Shown here in pieces: positions 1-8,926 of a stretch of DNA of 64,000 nucleotides. Numbering within the stretch: the first letter of the stretch is position 1; every line of letters begins with the position of its first letter. A program made the translations under genes and the position numbers. Source of the DNA: an uncultured Ruminococcus sp. (GTDB lineage Bacteria; Bacillota; Clostridia; Lachnospirales; Lachnospiraceae); the NCBI GenBank assembly GCA_934359255.1, contig CAKRLG010000002.1:1-64000 (forward strand), written 5' to 3'. The notes under the pieces were generated by a model, which was not told the DNA's origin, did not search any database, and saw only the letters and a list, made by a program, of their open reading frames with translations.

Positions 1-228
1 CCAATCAGCAAGCCGGATGATCTCTGCTGTGCCGTTTTTTTACTTTCTTAATTGTATCATGCTAATGTAAAGAAATCCATATTCTCTGAAAAGTTGTCCT
101 GTTTTTTGAAAAATCCGGCATAACCATAGTAGAAAGAGTCAAACTCCCGCGCACCTGCGGCAGAAACATGACAGATTCCATAGAAGACTGTGTGAAAAGG
201 GAAAAAGCCTTTTGTCGGGTCTGTATAA

Positions 229-381
229 GATGGGGATGATATTATTCAGATTTACCTGGATAATGTCGGAGAGTATAAGAAAATACCGGAAAAAGAAATC
301 TTTATCAAATGTTATAAGTGTGTATTTGCCGGATCGATCATGGAATCAAACAAACCGGAAGAATCATTAAATGGGGTCTGA
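229..381 (+). pseudogene. Possible 3' fragment of a decayed gene
   Basis: An open frame of 50 codons without a start codon or ribosome site ends at TGA 379-381. Its composition (many Lys, Glu, Ile, a Tyr-Lys-Cys segment, acidic tail) looks protein-like, and the frame is closed by TAA directly upstream. I do not recognise the family. It could be chance; a decayed gene tail is the best guess. Confidence 0.2.
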
Positions 382-404
382 AAAAACAGACTCCATTTTG
401 CATT
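366..404 (+). terminator. Terminator-like hairpin
   Basis: Inverted arms AAATGGGGTCTG and CAGACTCCATTT (one G-T pair) flank a six-A loop and are followed by a short T-containing tract. It directly follows the gene fragment at 229-381 and precedes the SulP promoter. Confidence 0.5.
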
Positions 405-430
405 TGTTTACTGGTGAAAAGAAAAAAGTA

Positions 431-439
431 TGTTATAAT
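431..439 (+). promoter_or_regulatory. Extended -10 promoter for the SulP gene
   Basis: TG-T-TATAAT forms a perfect extended -10 element about 48 bases before the SulP start codon. The -35 region (CTGGTG, 17-base spacing) is poor, as expected for an extended -10 promoter. Sequence match only. Confidence 0.5.
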
Positions 440-486
440 GATACAGATACTGTTAAAAACGAAATGCAATAAGGAGATGGAAATCC

Positions 487-2637
487 ATGAAAGTATCTAT
501 GTGTAAAACCATACGAACTTATGAGTGGAAAAATCTGTCGAAAGATCTTCTGGCGGGGCTGGTGATCATGGCGGTGTCGATTCCGATATCCATGGGATAT
601 GCACAAATCGCGGGGCTTCCGGCAGTGTATGGACTGTACGGCTCAGTTTTTCCGATAGTACTGTTTGCCTTATTTTCTACTTCCCCGCAGTTTGTTTTCG
701 GTGTAGATGCTGCTCCGGCGGCGCTGGTAGGATCGGCACTGGTAAGTCTGGGGATTGAAGGTGGATCGAAGGAAGCACTTGCGGCAGTTCCGGTGCTTAC
801 ATTTTTTGTCGCCATCTGGCTGTTGGTCTTTTATCTGTGTCGGGCGGGAAAACTGGTCAATTATATTTCAGCACCGGTGATGGGAGGATTTATCAGCGGA
901 ATCTGTACCACGATCATTCTGATGCAGGCGCCTAAATTATTCGGTGGTAAAGCAGGGGTCGGGGAACTTCCGGAACTGGTGCAGCATATCTGGGAGAGTC
1001 GGACGAGCTTTCATCTGCCATCCTTGCTTTTAGGTGTTGGTACACTGGTGATTCTTCTGGTGTCAAAAAAGCTGATTCCGAAATTTCCGATGGCGGTGTG
1101 TCTGATGGCAGTGGGTGCGATCGGTACGGCGTTTTTTCATCTGGAAGATATTGGTATTCAGACGCTTGCAGCAGTGGAACCGGGGCTTCCGGCATGGACG
1201 GTTCCGGATTTTGGAGCGGTTCCGTTAAAAGAGGCGGTGACCATCAGTCTTTCCGTGTCAGTTGTCATTATGGCAGAGACATTACTTGCGGAGAACAGTT
1301 TCGCACAGAAAAATCGTTACCGGATCGATGACAATCAGGAAATTCTTGCGTTTGCCATGGGAAATCTGGTTGCCTCCGTTACCGGTTGCTGTCCGGTCAA
1401 TGGATCCGTATCGAGAACGGCTATGGGAGAACAGTACCAGGCGAAAACTCAGCTGACCGGTATCGTAGCCGGACTGTCTATGATTGTATTATTGCTTTGC
1501 GGAACCGGATTTATCGGGTATCTTCCGATTCCGGTGCTGACAGCGATTGTGATTTCAGCATTACTGGGCGCAACAGAATTTGATCTGGCGGTGCGGCTGT
1601 GGAAGGTGAGCCGCACGGAATATCTGATCTTTGCCGGAGCATTTTTCGGTGTGCTGATGCTTGGAACCATCAACGGAGTATTAATTGGAATTATTCTTTC
1701 TTTTTCAGAGATGATTATCCGAACATCCAAGCCGTCCAGAGGTTTTCTTGGGATTCAGCCGGGACACCGGCATTTCCGGGATCTGAAAGAAGGCGATCAG
1801 ATCCATGCCATCGAAGGGGTGTTGATCTACCGGTTCAGCAGCAATCTGTTTTTTGCCAATATTCAGGTACTGCAAAGTGACATTGAGGATAATCTGCAGG
1901 AAGATACCAAAGCAGTGATTTTGGATGCCAGTGGAATCGGAAGTATGGATATTACAGCGGCAGATCGGTTAAAACTTTTATATGAGTCACTGAAAGAGAA
2001 AAATATTCGTTTTTATATCACAGAACACATCGCAGGCTTGAACGAGCAGATGCGTCAGCTGGGACTTGGATGTTTGATTCAGGAAGGCTGTGCACGAAGA
2101 ACGATACATATTGCATTGAAGGATATGGGGATTACCCGTCCGTACCCGTTAGAGGGCGGTGTGGATAACGAACAGCGAAGTGCGTCCAGAAAACGTGCCG
2201 ACAACCGGGTGCAGGAATTTGTCTGGGCGTTTGGCAGTCAGGCAGAAGAGGAGATCGAACGACAGATCGGGTGTCAGATTGAACAGTTGAAGAAAACCGG
2301 TGATGTGGAATATCTGCTTCACGGCCGCTGGTCTCATATGGAGGATCTGGATCAGGATGAGTGGCTGGAACATCTGGAAGAGCATCTCAAAGAAATTGTC
2401 AATATTTCCGGAAAAGATGAAAATACTCTGGCAATTCGACTGGAAAAACACCGTCAGGAAGTGCATGACCGTATTGCCAGAGAACATCCGGAACTTGCGG
2501 AGCGTTTCAGGGAGAGGCGCCATCTGCTGGATGAACATCTGAAGGAAAAGAGACCGGAAGTTTATGAACTTGTAATTGAGCTGCGCAAAAAGATCCGGGA
2601 TGAGCAGAAGGAAAAAGAGGAACAGCAGTTACATTAG
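487..2637 (+). CDS. SulP family anion transporter with STAS domain and long C-terminal extension
   Basis: A 716-residue inner-membrane SulP (SLC26-like) transporter, probably moving sulfate or another anion such as bicarbonate; the substrate cannot be read from sequence. Residues about 15-425 are hydrophobic with the family N-terminal signature (IPISMGYAQIAGLPAVYGLY). A cytoplasmic STAS domain follows at about 440-550 (ILDASGIGSMDITA). Unusually, about 150 further residues (560-716) are highly charged and predicted helical, ending in Lys/Glu-rich coils; most bacterial SulP proteins stop after STAS. Start fixed by AAGGAGATGG eight bases upstream. The next gene begins 13 bases after the stop, so they are probably co-transcribed. 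Confidence 0.9.
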   Translation: MKVSMCKTIRTYEWKNLSKDLLAGLVIMAVSIPISMGYAQIAGLPAVYGLYGSVFPIVLFALFSTSPQFVFGVDAAPAALVGSALVSLGIEGGSKEALAAVPVLTFFVAIWLLVFYLCRAGKLVNYISAPVMGGFISGICTTIILMQAPKLFGGKAGVGELPELVQHIWESRTSFHLPSLLLGVGTLVILLVSKKLIPKFPMAVCLMAVGAIGTAFFHLEDIGIQTLAAVEPGLPAWTVPDFGAVPLKEAVTISLSVSVVIMAETLLAENSFAQKNRYRIDDNQEILAFAMGNLVASVTGCCPVNGSVSRTAMGEQYQAKTQLTGIVAGLSMIVLLLCGTGFIGYLPIPVLTAIVISALLGATEFDLAVRLWKVSRTEYLIFAGAFFGVLMLGTINGVLIGIILSFSEMIIRTSKPSRGFLGIQPGHRHFRDLKEGDQIHAIEGVLIYRFSSNLFFANIQVLQSDIEDNLQEDTKAVILDASGIGSMDITAADRLKLLYESLKEKNIRFYITEHIAGLNEQMRQLGLGCLIQEGCARRTIHIALKDMGITRPYPLEGGVDNEQRSASRKRADNRVQEFVWAFGSQAEEEIERQIGCQIEQLKKTGDVEYLLHGRWSHMEDLDQDEWLEHLEEHLKEIVNISGKDENTLAIRLEKHRQEVHDRIAREHPELAERFRERRHLLDEHLKEKRPEVYELVIELRKKIRDEQKEKEEQQLH

Positions 2638-2650
2638 AGGGCAGTAAAAG

Positions 2651-4708
2651 ATGACAGAGCAAAAGATAACCATGACGATGGAGCAGGTGGAACAGGAGAT
2701 GGAAGAGTATCGCAGGATTTTTGATGTGGTGCGGCTCATCGAAGAAGAAACGATTCAAATGATGGAAGATGGCAGGGAGGAAGAAATTGATCCTGACAAA
2801 GTGGCCTGCTATTCATTCTGGAAGAAAAGCAGGCAATGTAAGAACTGTATATCTGCAAGAGTACTCAGGGAAAAGAACCAGAGAACCAAACTGGAGTTTG
2901 TGGAAGAGGCTATTTATCAGGTAACTGCCTGTTATATGGAAATAGATGGAAAAGTATATGTAATGGAACTGGTGAAGAAACTGAATGAAGAATTCCTTCT
3001 GGACGCAGAGGGTTGTGAAAAACTGGTTCGAAAACTGGACGGATATAACCAGGATCTTTACATTGACGCACTGACAGGCTCTTATAATCGAAGATATTAT
3101 GAGGAACGACTGAAAGAAAAAGAAACTTCTGCCGGTGTGGCAGTTATAGATCTGGATGATTTTAAATTGTGGAATGATACATATGGACATGGAGCAGGAG
3201 ATGTGGCACTACAGACAGTGGTGAAAGCGATCCGTCAGTCCATACGGAAAACAGACAGTCTGGTACGCTATGGAGGGGATGAATTTCTTTTGGTTATGCC
3301 GGATGTTTCCGAAGAAGTGTTTCTGAAGAAACTGGAATATATTCAGAAGCAGATCAGGGATGCGGATATTCCCGGATTTTCCAGAATGCGTCTTTCCGTC
3401 AGCATCGGAGGTGTGACAGTACGGCAAGTAGTTATGGAAGAGGCAGTACGAAAAGCAGACCGGCTGATGTACCAGGCGAAAATCCAGAAAAATATGGTGG
3501 TGACGGAACGAAAATCAATTGATGCGGATGGAAAGATTTATCTGGAAGAAGAAACAAAGCGGACAAAACAGCTGATCATGATCGTAGATGATTCTGAGAT
3601 GAACCGTGAGATCCTTGCGTCGATTCTGGAAGAAGATTATCAGATCATCGAAGCGGAAAACGGGGAAGCCTGTCTGCATCTGCTGCAAAAGCATGGAACT
3701 GAGATATCACTGATTCTTCTGGATATTGTAATGCCCGGCATGAACGGATTTCAGGTCTTACATGATATGAACAAAAATCACTGGATCGAGGATGTTCCGG
3801 TTATCATGATTTCCAGTGAAGACTCGGAAAAGAGTATACGACGGGCTTACGAAATGGGAGTATCAGATTATATCAGCCGTCCATTTGATGCAAAGGTTGT
3901 TTATCAGAGGGTATTCAATACGATCAAACTGTATGCAAAACAAAGAAGACTGATCACACTGGTAACGGATCAGGTTTATGAGAAGGAAAAAAACAACCGG
4001 ATCATGGTAAGCATTCTGAGCCAGATCGTAGAGTTTCGAAATGGAGAAAGTGGACTGCATGTGGAAAATATCAACAAGCTGTCCGGTATGCTCCTGGAAC
4101 GTCTGGTACAAAAAACCGACAAGTATCATCTGACCTGGACGGATCAGTATCTGATCACAGTAGCATCTGCTCTTCATGATATTGGAAAAATCGGGATCGA
4201 TGAGAAAATCCTGAATAAGCCGGGGAAACTGACGCCGGAAGAATTTGAATTGATGAAAATGCATACGATGATAGGGGCATCTATGCTGGAACGGCTGGAA
4301 ATATATAAAGAAGAACGGCTGGTGCAGATTGCCTGTGAGATCTGTCGCTGGCACCATGAACGGTATGACGGAAGCGGATACCCGGACGGACTGAAGGGTG
4401 AAGAGATTCCGATTGCAGCTCAGGTGGTTTCTATTGTAGATGTCTACGATGCATTGACGAGTCAGAGAGTCTATAAACAAGCATACTCTCATGAGAAAGC
4501 GATGCAGATGATTCTGTCAGGAGAATGCGGTGCATTTCAGCCTTTGCTTCTGGATTGTTTTTGTGATATTCAGGAGGAAGTGCGGAAGATGACACAGGAA
4601 AAAAGAGAAAAAGAAGGAAAAATATCTGGATTTGAACTGACAGATCTGGAAGAAACCTTAAAAAACAGTCACCTGATCGGTGATTTAAAACCGGAAAAGA
4701 ATCACTGA
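2651..4708 (+). CDS. GGDEF-REC-HD-GYP cyclic-di-GMP signalling protein
   Basis: A 685-residue soluble protein that may both make and break cyclic di-GMP. After an N-terminal region with two cysteines (1-130) comes a GGDEF domain (about 135-290) with intact GGDEF and a canonical inhibitory RxxD site (RKTD) five residues before it. A receiver domain follows (about 305-425) with phospho-acceptor Asp in LLDIVMPG. An HD-GYP phosphodiesterase (about 445-640) has HDIGK and HHERYDGSGYP intact. Opposed activities with a receiver between them suggest phosphorylation-dependent switching (inference). No histidine kinase is adjacent. It sits 13 bases after the SulP gene in the same direction. Confidence 0.9.
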   Translation: MTEQKITMTMEQVEQEMEEYRRIFDVVRLIEEETIQMMEDGREEEIDPDKVACYSFWKKSRQCKNCISARVLREKNQRTKLEFVEEAIYQVTACYMEIDGKVYVMELVKKLNEEFLLDAEGCEKLVRKLDGYNQDLYIDALTGSYNRRYYEERLKEKETSAGVAVIDLDDFKLWNDTYGHGAGDVALQTVVKAIRQSIRKTDSLVRYGGDEFLLVMPDVSEEVFLKKLEYIQKQIRDADIPGFSRMRLSVSIGGVTVRQVVMEEAVRKADRLMYQAKIQKNMVVTERKSIDADGKIYLEEETKRTKQLIMIVDDSEMNREILASILEEDYQIIEAENGEACLHLLQKHGTEISLILLDIVMPGMNGFQVLHDMNKNHWIEDVPVIMISSEDSEKSIRRAYEMGVSDYISRPFDAKVVYQRVFNTIKLYAKQRRLITLVTDQVYEKEKNNRIMVSILSQIVEFRNGESGLHVENINKLSGMLLERLVQKTDKYHLTWTDQYLITVASALHDIGKIGIDEKILNKPGKLTPEEFELMKMHTMIGASMLERLEIYKEERLVQIACEICRWHHERYDGSGYPDGLKGEEIPIAAQVVSIVDVYDALTSQRVYKQAYSHEKAMQMILSGECGAFQPLLLDCFCDIQEEVRKMTQEKREKEGKISGFELTDLEETLKNSHLIGDLKPEKNH

Positions 4709-4789
4709 CAGGGTAGAAAAACCGGTAATTATGTGATAAGATAAATACAACGTGTTAAAGTGGAAAAGTGTTAGAGGAGGAATAGTGTT

Positions 4790-5395
4790 ATGTATATTAC
4801 ATGTCTGGATGTGGAAGGTGTGCTGGTTCCGGAGATTTGGGTGGCGTTTGCCGAGGAGAGTGGAATCCCGGAACTGAAGAAAACAACCAGAGACGAACCG
4901 GATTATGATAAGCTGATGAAATGGAGACTGGGTGTCCTGAAGGAGCACAGGCTTGGGTTGAAAGAGATCCAGGAAACCATCGAAAAGATCCAGCCACTTC
5001 CAGGTGCAAAAGAATTCTTAGATGAATTAAGAAGTTTCAGCCAGGTTATCCTGATCAGTGATACCTTTGCAGAATTTGCCAGTCCGTTGATGGAAAAACT
5101 GGGACGTCCCACATTATTCTGCAACAGTCTGGAGGTTTCTGAGGACGGAGAAATCACAGGATATAAGATGCGTGTGGAACAGACAAAGCTGACCACTGTA
5201 AAAGCACTGCAGTCTATCGGATTTGAGACCATTGCCAGTGGAGATTCCTATAACGATCTGGGGATGATCCAGGCAAGCAAGGCAGGCTTCTTGTTCCGAA
5301 GCACGGATAAGATCAAAGCAGAGTATCCCCATATCCCGGCTTATGAGACCTATGACGAACTGCTTGGTGCTGTCAAAAAAGCAATGGAAGAGTAA
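4790..5395 (+). CDS. thrH: ThrH-like phosphoserine phosphatase / homoserine phosphotransferase
   Basis: A 201-residue HAD-superfamily enzyme of the ThrH type, which dephosphorylates phosphoserine and can pass the phosphate to homoserine. The nucleophile motif is the ThrH form (CLDVEGVLVPEIW) rather than DxDGT, with motif II Ser in LISDT and motif III/IV GDSYNDLGMI near residue 145-155. Length matches characterised ThrH (about 205). A GAGGAGG ribosome site precedes ATG 4790. It lies 81 bases after the signalling gene, with no clear promoter or terminator between. Confidence 0.85.
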   Translation: MYITCLDVEGVLVPEIWVAFAEESGIPELKKTTRDEPDYDKLMKWRLGVLKEHRLGLKEIQETIEKIQPLPGAKEFLDELRSFSQVILISDTFAEFASPLMEKLGRPTLFCNSLEVSEDGEITGYKMRVEQTKLTTVKALQSIGFETIASGDSYNDLGMIQASKAGFLFRSTDKIKAEYPHIPAYETYDELLGAVKKAMEE

Positions 5396-5467
5396 ATAAA
5401 AATGCTTTTACCAAAGGGAAATATGAAAATCACAAGATAGAAGCATGGGTTTGTAAGAAAAAACATA

Positions 5468-5496
5468 TTGACATAGTATGTAATTAATAATATGAT
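5468..5496 (+). promoter_or_regulatory. Near-consensus promoter for tcdA
   Basis: TTGACA (5468-5473), a 17-base spacer and TATGAT (5491-5496). Transcription would begin near 5503, giving a leader of about 155 bases before tcdA. Confidence 0.75.
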
Positions 5497-5502
5497 AGCA
5501 AT

Positions 5503-5657
5503 ATCCGGTTCAGTTGCAGAAGAGACTGAGAAAAGAGACAACAGCCAGCTGGGCAGGATATAATTGTGACCGGGAGTAGTACTGCCCGGTTATAATTATA
5601 TTTACACAGGAATCGGTCCGGCGAACCGGTTCTGAGGATGAGAACAGGGAGAATGAT
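5503..5657 (+). promoter_or_regulatory. Structured 5' leader of tcdA
   Basis: The leader holds a 17-bp stem (5558-5574 with 5585-5601, two G-T pairs, 10-base loop). Two smaller hairpins follow: CCGG-CGAA-CCGG near 5618-5629, and GTTCT/AGAAC close to the ribosome site. No U-tract follows the main stem, so it is not a terminator. I do not recognise it as a known riboswitch or protein-binding leader. Confidence 0.4.
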
Positions 5658-6425
5658 ATGTTAAATCAGTTTTCAAGAACACAGCTGCTGCTGGGTGAAG
5701 AGGCGATGGAAAAGCTGAAGAATTCACGAGTGGCTGTTTTTGGTATCGGCGGTGTCGGCGGATATGTCTGTGAGGCACTGGTGCGAAGCGGTGTGGGAGC
5801 CTTTGATCTGATCGATGATGATAAGGTGTGCCTGACCAATCTGAACCGTCAGATTATCGCTACGAGAAAAACCGTAGGAAAATATAAAACGGATGTGATG
5901 AAAGAACGGATGCTGGAGATCAATCCGAATGTGGATGTGCATATCCATAAGTGCTTTTTCCTTCCGGAAAATGCGGATGAATTTCCATTTGAAGAGTATG
6001 ATTATGTGGTAGATGCAGTAGATACCGTGACTGCCAAAATCGAACTGGTAATGAAATGCCAGGAGAAAGGCGTGCCGATCATGAGCAGCATGGGTGCCGG
6101 CAATAAGCTGGATGCCAGCCAGTTCAAGGTTGCCGACATTTATAAAACAAAGGTATGTCCCTTGGCCAAGGTTATGCGCCGGGAACTGAAAAAGAGAAGA
6201 GTGAAAAAATTAAAGGTGGTTTATTCGGAAGAACTGCCGAAACGTCCGATTGAAGATATGTCCATCAGTTGCAGAACAAACTGCATCTGTCCACCGGGCG
6301 CTGCACACAAATGTACGGAACGACGAGATATTCCGGGCAGTGTGGCATATGTGCCGTCGGTAGCGGGACTGATCATTGCAGGAGAAGTTGTAAAAGATCT
6401 GATAACGGTAAAAAAACAGAAATAA
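5658..6425 (+). CDS. tcdA: tRNA threonylcarbamoyladenosine dehydratase (TcdA/CsdL)
   Basis: A 255-residue E1-like (ThiF/MoeB fold) enzyme that uses ATP to cyclise t6A37 of tRNA to ct6A. The nucleotide loop GIGGVGGYVCEAL lies at about 28-40, followed by the adenylate-binding region DLIDDDKVCLTNLNRQ. The C-terminal segment SVAYVPSVAGLIIAG is typical of the TcdA branch rather than of ThiF or MoeB. Length is usual for the family. The ribosome site GGGAG precedes ATG 5658. larE follows after 21 bases, so the two are likely one transcript. Confidence 0.88.
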   Translation: MLNQFSRTQLLLGEEAMEKLKNSRVAVFGIGGVGGYVCEALVRSGVGAFDLIDDDKVCLTNLNRQIIATRKTVGKYKTDVMKERMLEINPNVDVHIHKCFFLPENADEFPFEEYDYVVDAVDTVTAKIELVMKCQEKGVPIMSSMGAGNKLDASQFKVADIYKTKVCPLAKVMRRELKKRRVKKLKVVYSEELPKRPIEDMSISCRTNCICPPGAAHKCTERRDIPGSVAYVPSVAGLIIAGEVVKDLITVKKQK

Positions 6426-6446
6426 AGCAGAAAGGAAAGACAGCAT

Positions 6447-7268
6447 ATGGAAGAAATGATTACAAGAGAACAGATGGAAAAACTGAAAAAACTGCAGGAT
6501 TATCTGAAAAGTCTGGAATCTGTTGCAGTAGCTTTTTCCAGTGGTGTGGATTCCACATTTTTATTAAAGGTAGCAAAAGACACACTTGGTGATAAGGTGA
6601 TGGCTGTAACAGCCCAGTCCTGTTCGTTTCCGAAAAGAGAGTTAAACGAAGCGATTGCTTTTTGTGAAAAAGAAGGCATCAAACACGTGATCTGCGAATC
6701 TGAGGAATTGAGTATCGAAGGATTTGCACAGAATCCGAAGAACCGCTGCTATTTGTGTAAGAAAGAGCTGTTTGAAAAGATTCAGAAGATTGCAGCAGAC
6801 AACGGTATGAAAGCCATCGTGGAAGGATCCAATCTGGATGATAACGGAGATTACCGTCCGGGACTGCAGGCAGTTGCCGAGCTTGGAATCAAAAGTCCGT
6901 TACGTCACTGTGATCTGACCAAAGCAGACATTCGTGCACTGTCCCATTACCTGCATCTGCCGACTTGGGAAAAACAGTCTTTCGCCTGCCTGTCTTCTCG
7001 CTTTGTATACGGAGAGACGATCACAGAAGAAAAACTTGGCATGGTAGATAAGGCAGAACAGCTGCTTCTGGATATGGGATTTCATCAGGTACGTGTCCGC
7101 ATCCACGGTATGATGGCGCGAATCGAGGTTGATCCTTCCGAGTTTGGTAAACTGATGGAAGAGGAGAACCGGGAAAAAATTGCGAAAACACTGAAAGAGT
7201 ACGGATTTACTTATGTAACGCTGGATCTGATGGGGTATCGCACAGGAAGTATGAATGAAACACTATAA
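6447..7268 (+). CDS. larE: LarE-like ATP-dependent sacrificial sulfur transferase
   Basis: A 273-residue PP-loop protein of the LarE family, which adenylates and thiolates pyridinium dicarboxylate for the nickel-pincer cofactor of lactate racemase-type enzymes. The PP-loop is FSSGVDST (about residues 30-37). The conserved CLSSRF segment near 176 supplies the sacrificial cysteine position. An additional CYLC pair lies near residue 97. No larA, larB or larC occurs in this window, so the cofactor-using enzyme is elsewhere or the protein serves another target. AAAGGAAAG precedes ATG 6447. Confidence 0.85.
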   Translation: MEEMITREQMEKLKKLQDYLKSLESVAVAFSSGVDSTFLLKVAKDTLGDKVMAVTAQSCSFPKRELNEAIAFCEKEGIKHVICESEELSIEGFAQNPKNRCYLCKKELFEKIQKIAADNGMKAIVEGSNLDDNGDYRPGLQAVAELGIKSPLRHCDLTKADIRALSHYLHLPTWEKQSFACLSSRFVYGETITEEKLGMVDKAEQLLLDMGFHQVRVRIHGMMARIEVDPSEFGKLMEEENREKIAKTLKEYGFTYVTLDLMGYRTGSMNETL

Positions 7269-7310
7269 GCAGATAGTACGCATATTAATATAGAAGAAAT
7301 TAGAAAAATA

Positions 7311-7356
7311 AAAAGCCCCGACAATGGAGAAAATTTTCCAGTGTCGGGGCTTCGTT
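7311..7356 (-). terminator. Bidirectional terminator between larE and the MATE gene
   Basis: An 11-bp stem AAGCCCCGACA / TGTCGGGGCTT (7313-7323 with 7342-7352) has a strong T-tract on the minus strand, terminating the MATE transcript. It probably also ends larE transcription. Confidence 0.85.
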
Positions 7357-7411
7357 AAATCTTTATTATGACAGAACTGACCGTGTGCAGGTGAATCAGA
7401 TTTTATGATCG

Positions 7412-8737
7412 TCAGATACTGGATTTCCGGTAAATCGTATAGGAAATTCCGGCAGTAATTGCCTCACAGATCCAGAAGGCATGCCACACACCGGACGGAC
7501 CAATCAGGCGACTCAGAAGAAATGCCAGTGGCAGAATCAGGATCGTATAGCGGCAGAGGGATATCATCAGCGACGGTATGCCTTTTCCAAGACCTTCGAG
7601 TGCTCCACTGGAAGTGATGGACACGGAAGATACGATAAATCCAAGACTGATGATTCGAAGTGCTGTACTTCCGGCTGTGATCGTCTGTGGGTTAGTAGTA
7701 AAGAGTCCGAGTAAAGTACCCGGAATAAACATGCAGAGCAGTGTGCCTGTAAGCATGATTCCGGCAGAGAGATATAACGTATAGGAATACAGTTTGTGTA
7801 CCCGCTTTTGTTCGCCGGCACCGTAGTTGTATCCAATCAGCGGGCGCATTCCCTGGATAATCCCGTTTGCCGGAAGATACAGGAAGGTTTGGAGCTTGTA
7901 ATAGACACCAAGGATCATCACATACATCTGTCCGTAAACTGCGAGGATCGCATTCAGGGAAGAAATCAGCAGGGAAGACAGTGCCATATTTAAGGTTGCC
8001 GGAATTCCCACAGCATAGATCTTTTTTAACAGTATGAGATCATATTTCAGAGATTTCAGAGAAATCCTTACCGGCAGCGGACGGATCCATGCGAAAAACA
8101 GATACGCCGCCAGCGTAAGCAGCTGTCCAAGTCCCGTCGCCCATGCGGCACCCCGGATTCCCATCCGGGGAACCGGTCCGAGTCCGAATATCATGATCGG
8201 ATCCAGAATAATGTTTAGAATACATCCACTCATCATACAGAACATTGTGGTCTTCATCCGTCCGACGGACTGGAAAATCTTTTCATAAGCAACCCCCAGA
8301 GATATAATAACAGAAAAACCAAACGTGATCCGGGAGTAGGTGATTCCCATGGAGAGAATTTCCTGTTCTTTCGTGAACATGGAAAGAAACGCCGGCATGA
8401 TGGTAATCGTTCCAATGGTTAAAATTACACCGTGAAGAAACGAACAGGCAATGCCAAGCGTGGCGCTGGTATCCGCTTTTTCCTGTTTCTGTGCACCCAG
8501 AAAATAGGCAATCGTCGCGTTGATGCCGATGCCGAAACCGACACCTACGGCAGTGATCAGATTTTGAACCGGGAAGACCAGAGAGAGCGCGGTCATCGCA
8601 TTTTCATTGATCTTTGCCACAAAATAACTGTCGATAATGTTGTACAGTGAATTGACCATCATTGACAATACCATCGGAAGTGCCATGGATAAAAGCAATG
8701 GCAGGATAGGTTTCTCTTTCATGTAAGTTTGTTCCAT
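7412..8737 (-). CDS. MATE family multidrug/toxin efflux transporter
   Basis: A 441-residue inner-membrane exporter with about 12 hydrophobic segments in two homologous halves. The typical MATE N-terminus is LPLLLSMALPMVLSMMVNSLYN followed by DSYFV, with GFGIGINATIAYFLGA and the mid-protein GLGQ segment. The substrate is not predictable. An upstream in-frame ATG exists, but AAGGAGG seven bases before 8737 fixes this start. Its mRNA leader carries a hairpin terminator and a possible leader peptide (listed separately), pointing to conditional expression. Confidence 0.9.
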   Translation of the reverse strand: MEQTYMKEKPILPLLLSMALPMVLSMMVNSLYNIIDSYFVAKINENAMTALSLVFPVQNLITAVGVGFGIGINATIAYFLGAQKQEKADTSATLGIACSFLHGVILTIGTITIMPAFLSMFTKEQEILSMGITYSRITFGFSVIISLGVAYEKIFQSVGRMKTTMFCMMSGCILNIILDPIMIFGLGPVPRMGIRGAAWATGLGQLLTLAAYLFFAWIRPLPVRISLKSLKYDLILLKKIYAVGIPATLNMALSSLLISSLNAILAVYGQMYVMILGVYYKLQTFLYLPANGIIQGMRPLIGYNYGAGEQKRVHKLYSYTLYLSAGIMLTGTLLCMFIPGTLLGLFTTNPQTITAGSTALRIISLGFIVSSVSITSSGALEGLGKGIPSLMISLCRYTILILPLAFLLSRLIGPSGVWHAFWICEAITAGISYTIYRKSSI

Positions 8738-8794
8738 AAAATATCCTCCTTGAAAATATCGATACCGGATGGTACCTTTTACCTCTGGTATCAT

Positions 8795-8847
8795 GAAAAT
8801 AAAAAAGCCACATAACCGCATCTGCCGGAACAGAAGGGTTATGTGGC
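8795..8847 (-). terminator. Intrinsic terminator in the MATE leader (candidate attenuator)
   Basis: Reading leftwards, GCCACATAACC (8837-8847) pairs perfectly with GGTTATGTGGC (8807-8817) and is followed by six T. It lies between the MATE promoter and its start codon, so full-length mRNA needs read-through. An ATGTGG segment just upstream in the leader could pair with CCACAT of the first arm as an antiterminator. Confidence 0.75.
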
Positions 8848-8913
8848 GAAAAATAGATATATCCTTTCAGACAGGATACATCCAGAAAAATCCACATGGG
8901 TTTTGGATGTCAT
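8839..8913 (-). CDS. Possible 24-residue leader peptide of the MATE transcript
   Basis: ATG 8913 opens a 24-codon frame (begins MTSKTHVDF, ends FFAT) whose stop codon lies inside the first arm of the attenuator stem. Ribosome stalling here could block terminator formation, as in inducible resistance leaders. Against this, the start is only about 7 bases from the predicted transcription start and has no ribosome-binding site, so it would have to be translated nearly leaderless. Confidence 0.3.
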   Translation of the reverse strand: MTSKTHVDFSGCILSERIYLFFAT

Positions 8914-8926
8914 GTAAGACAGTCGT

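Larger units (their letters stand above)
1..486. other. Intergenic region upstream of the SulP gene
   Basis: No convincing complete gene lies here. Apart from the possible gene fragment at 229-381, a terminator-like hairpin and the SulP promoter (listed separately), it is AT-rich spacer. A weak minus-strand promoter-like pair around 30-65 may serve a gene left of the window, but this is not supported further. Confidence 0.4.

Noticed and set aside
318..506. Small frame overlapping the SulP start
   Set aside because: It crosses a terminator-like hairpin and the SulP promoter and ribosome site.
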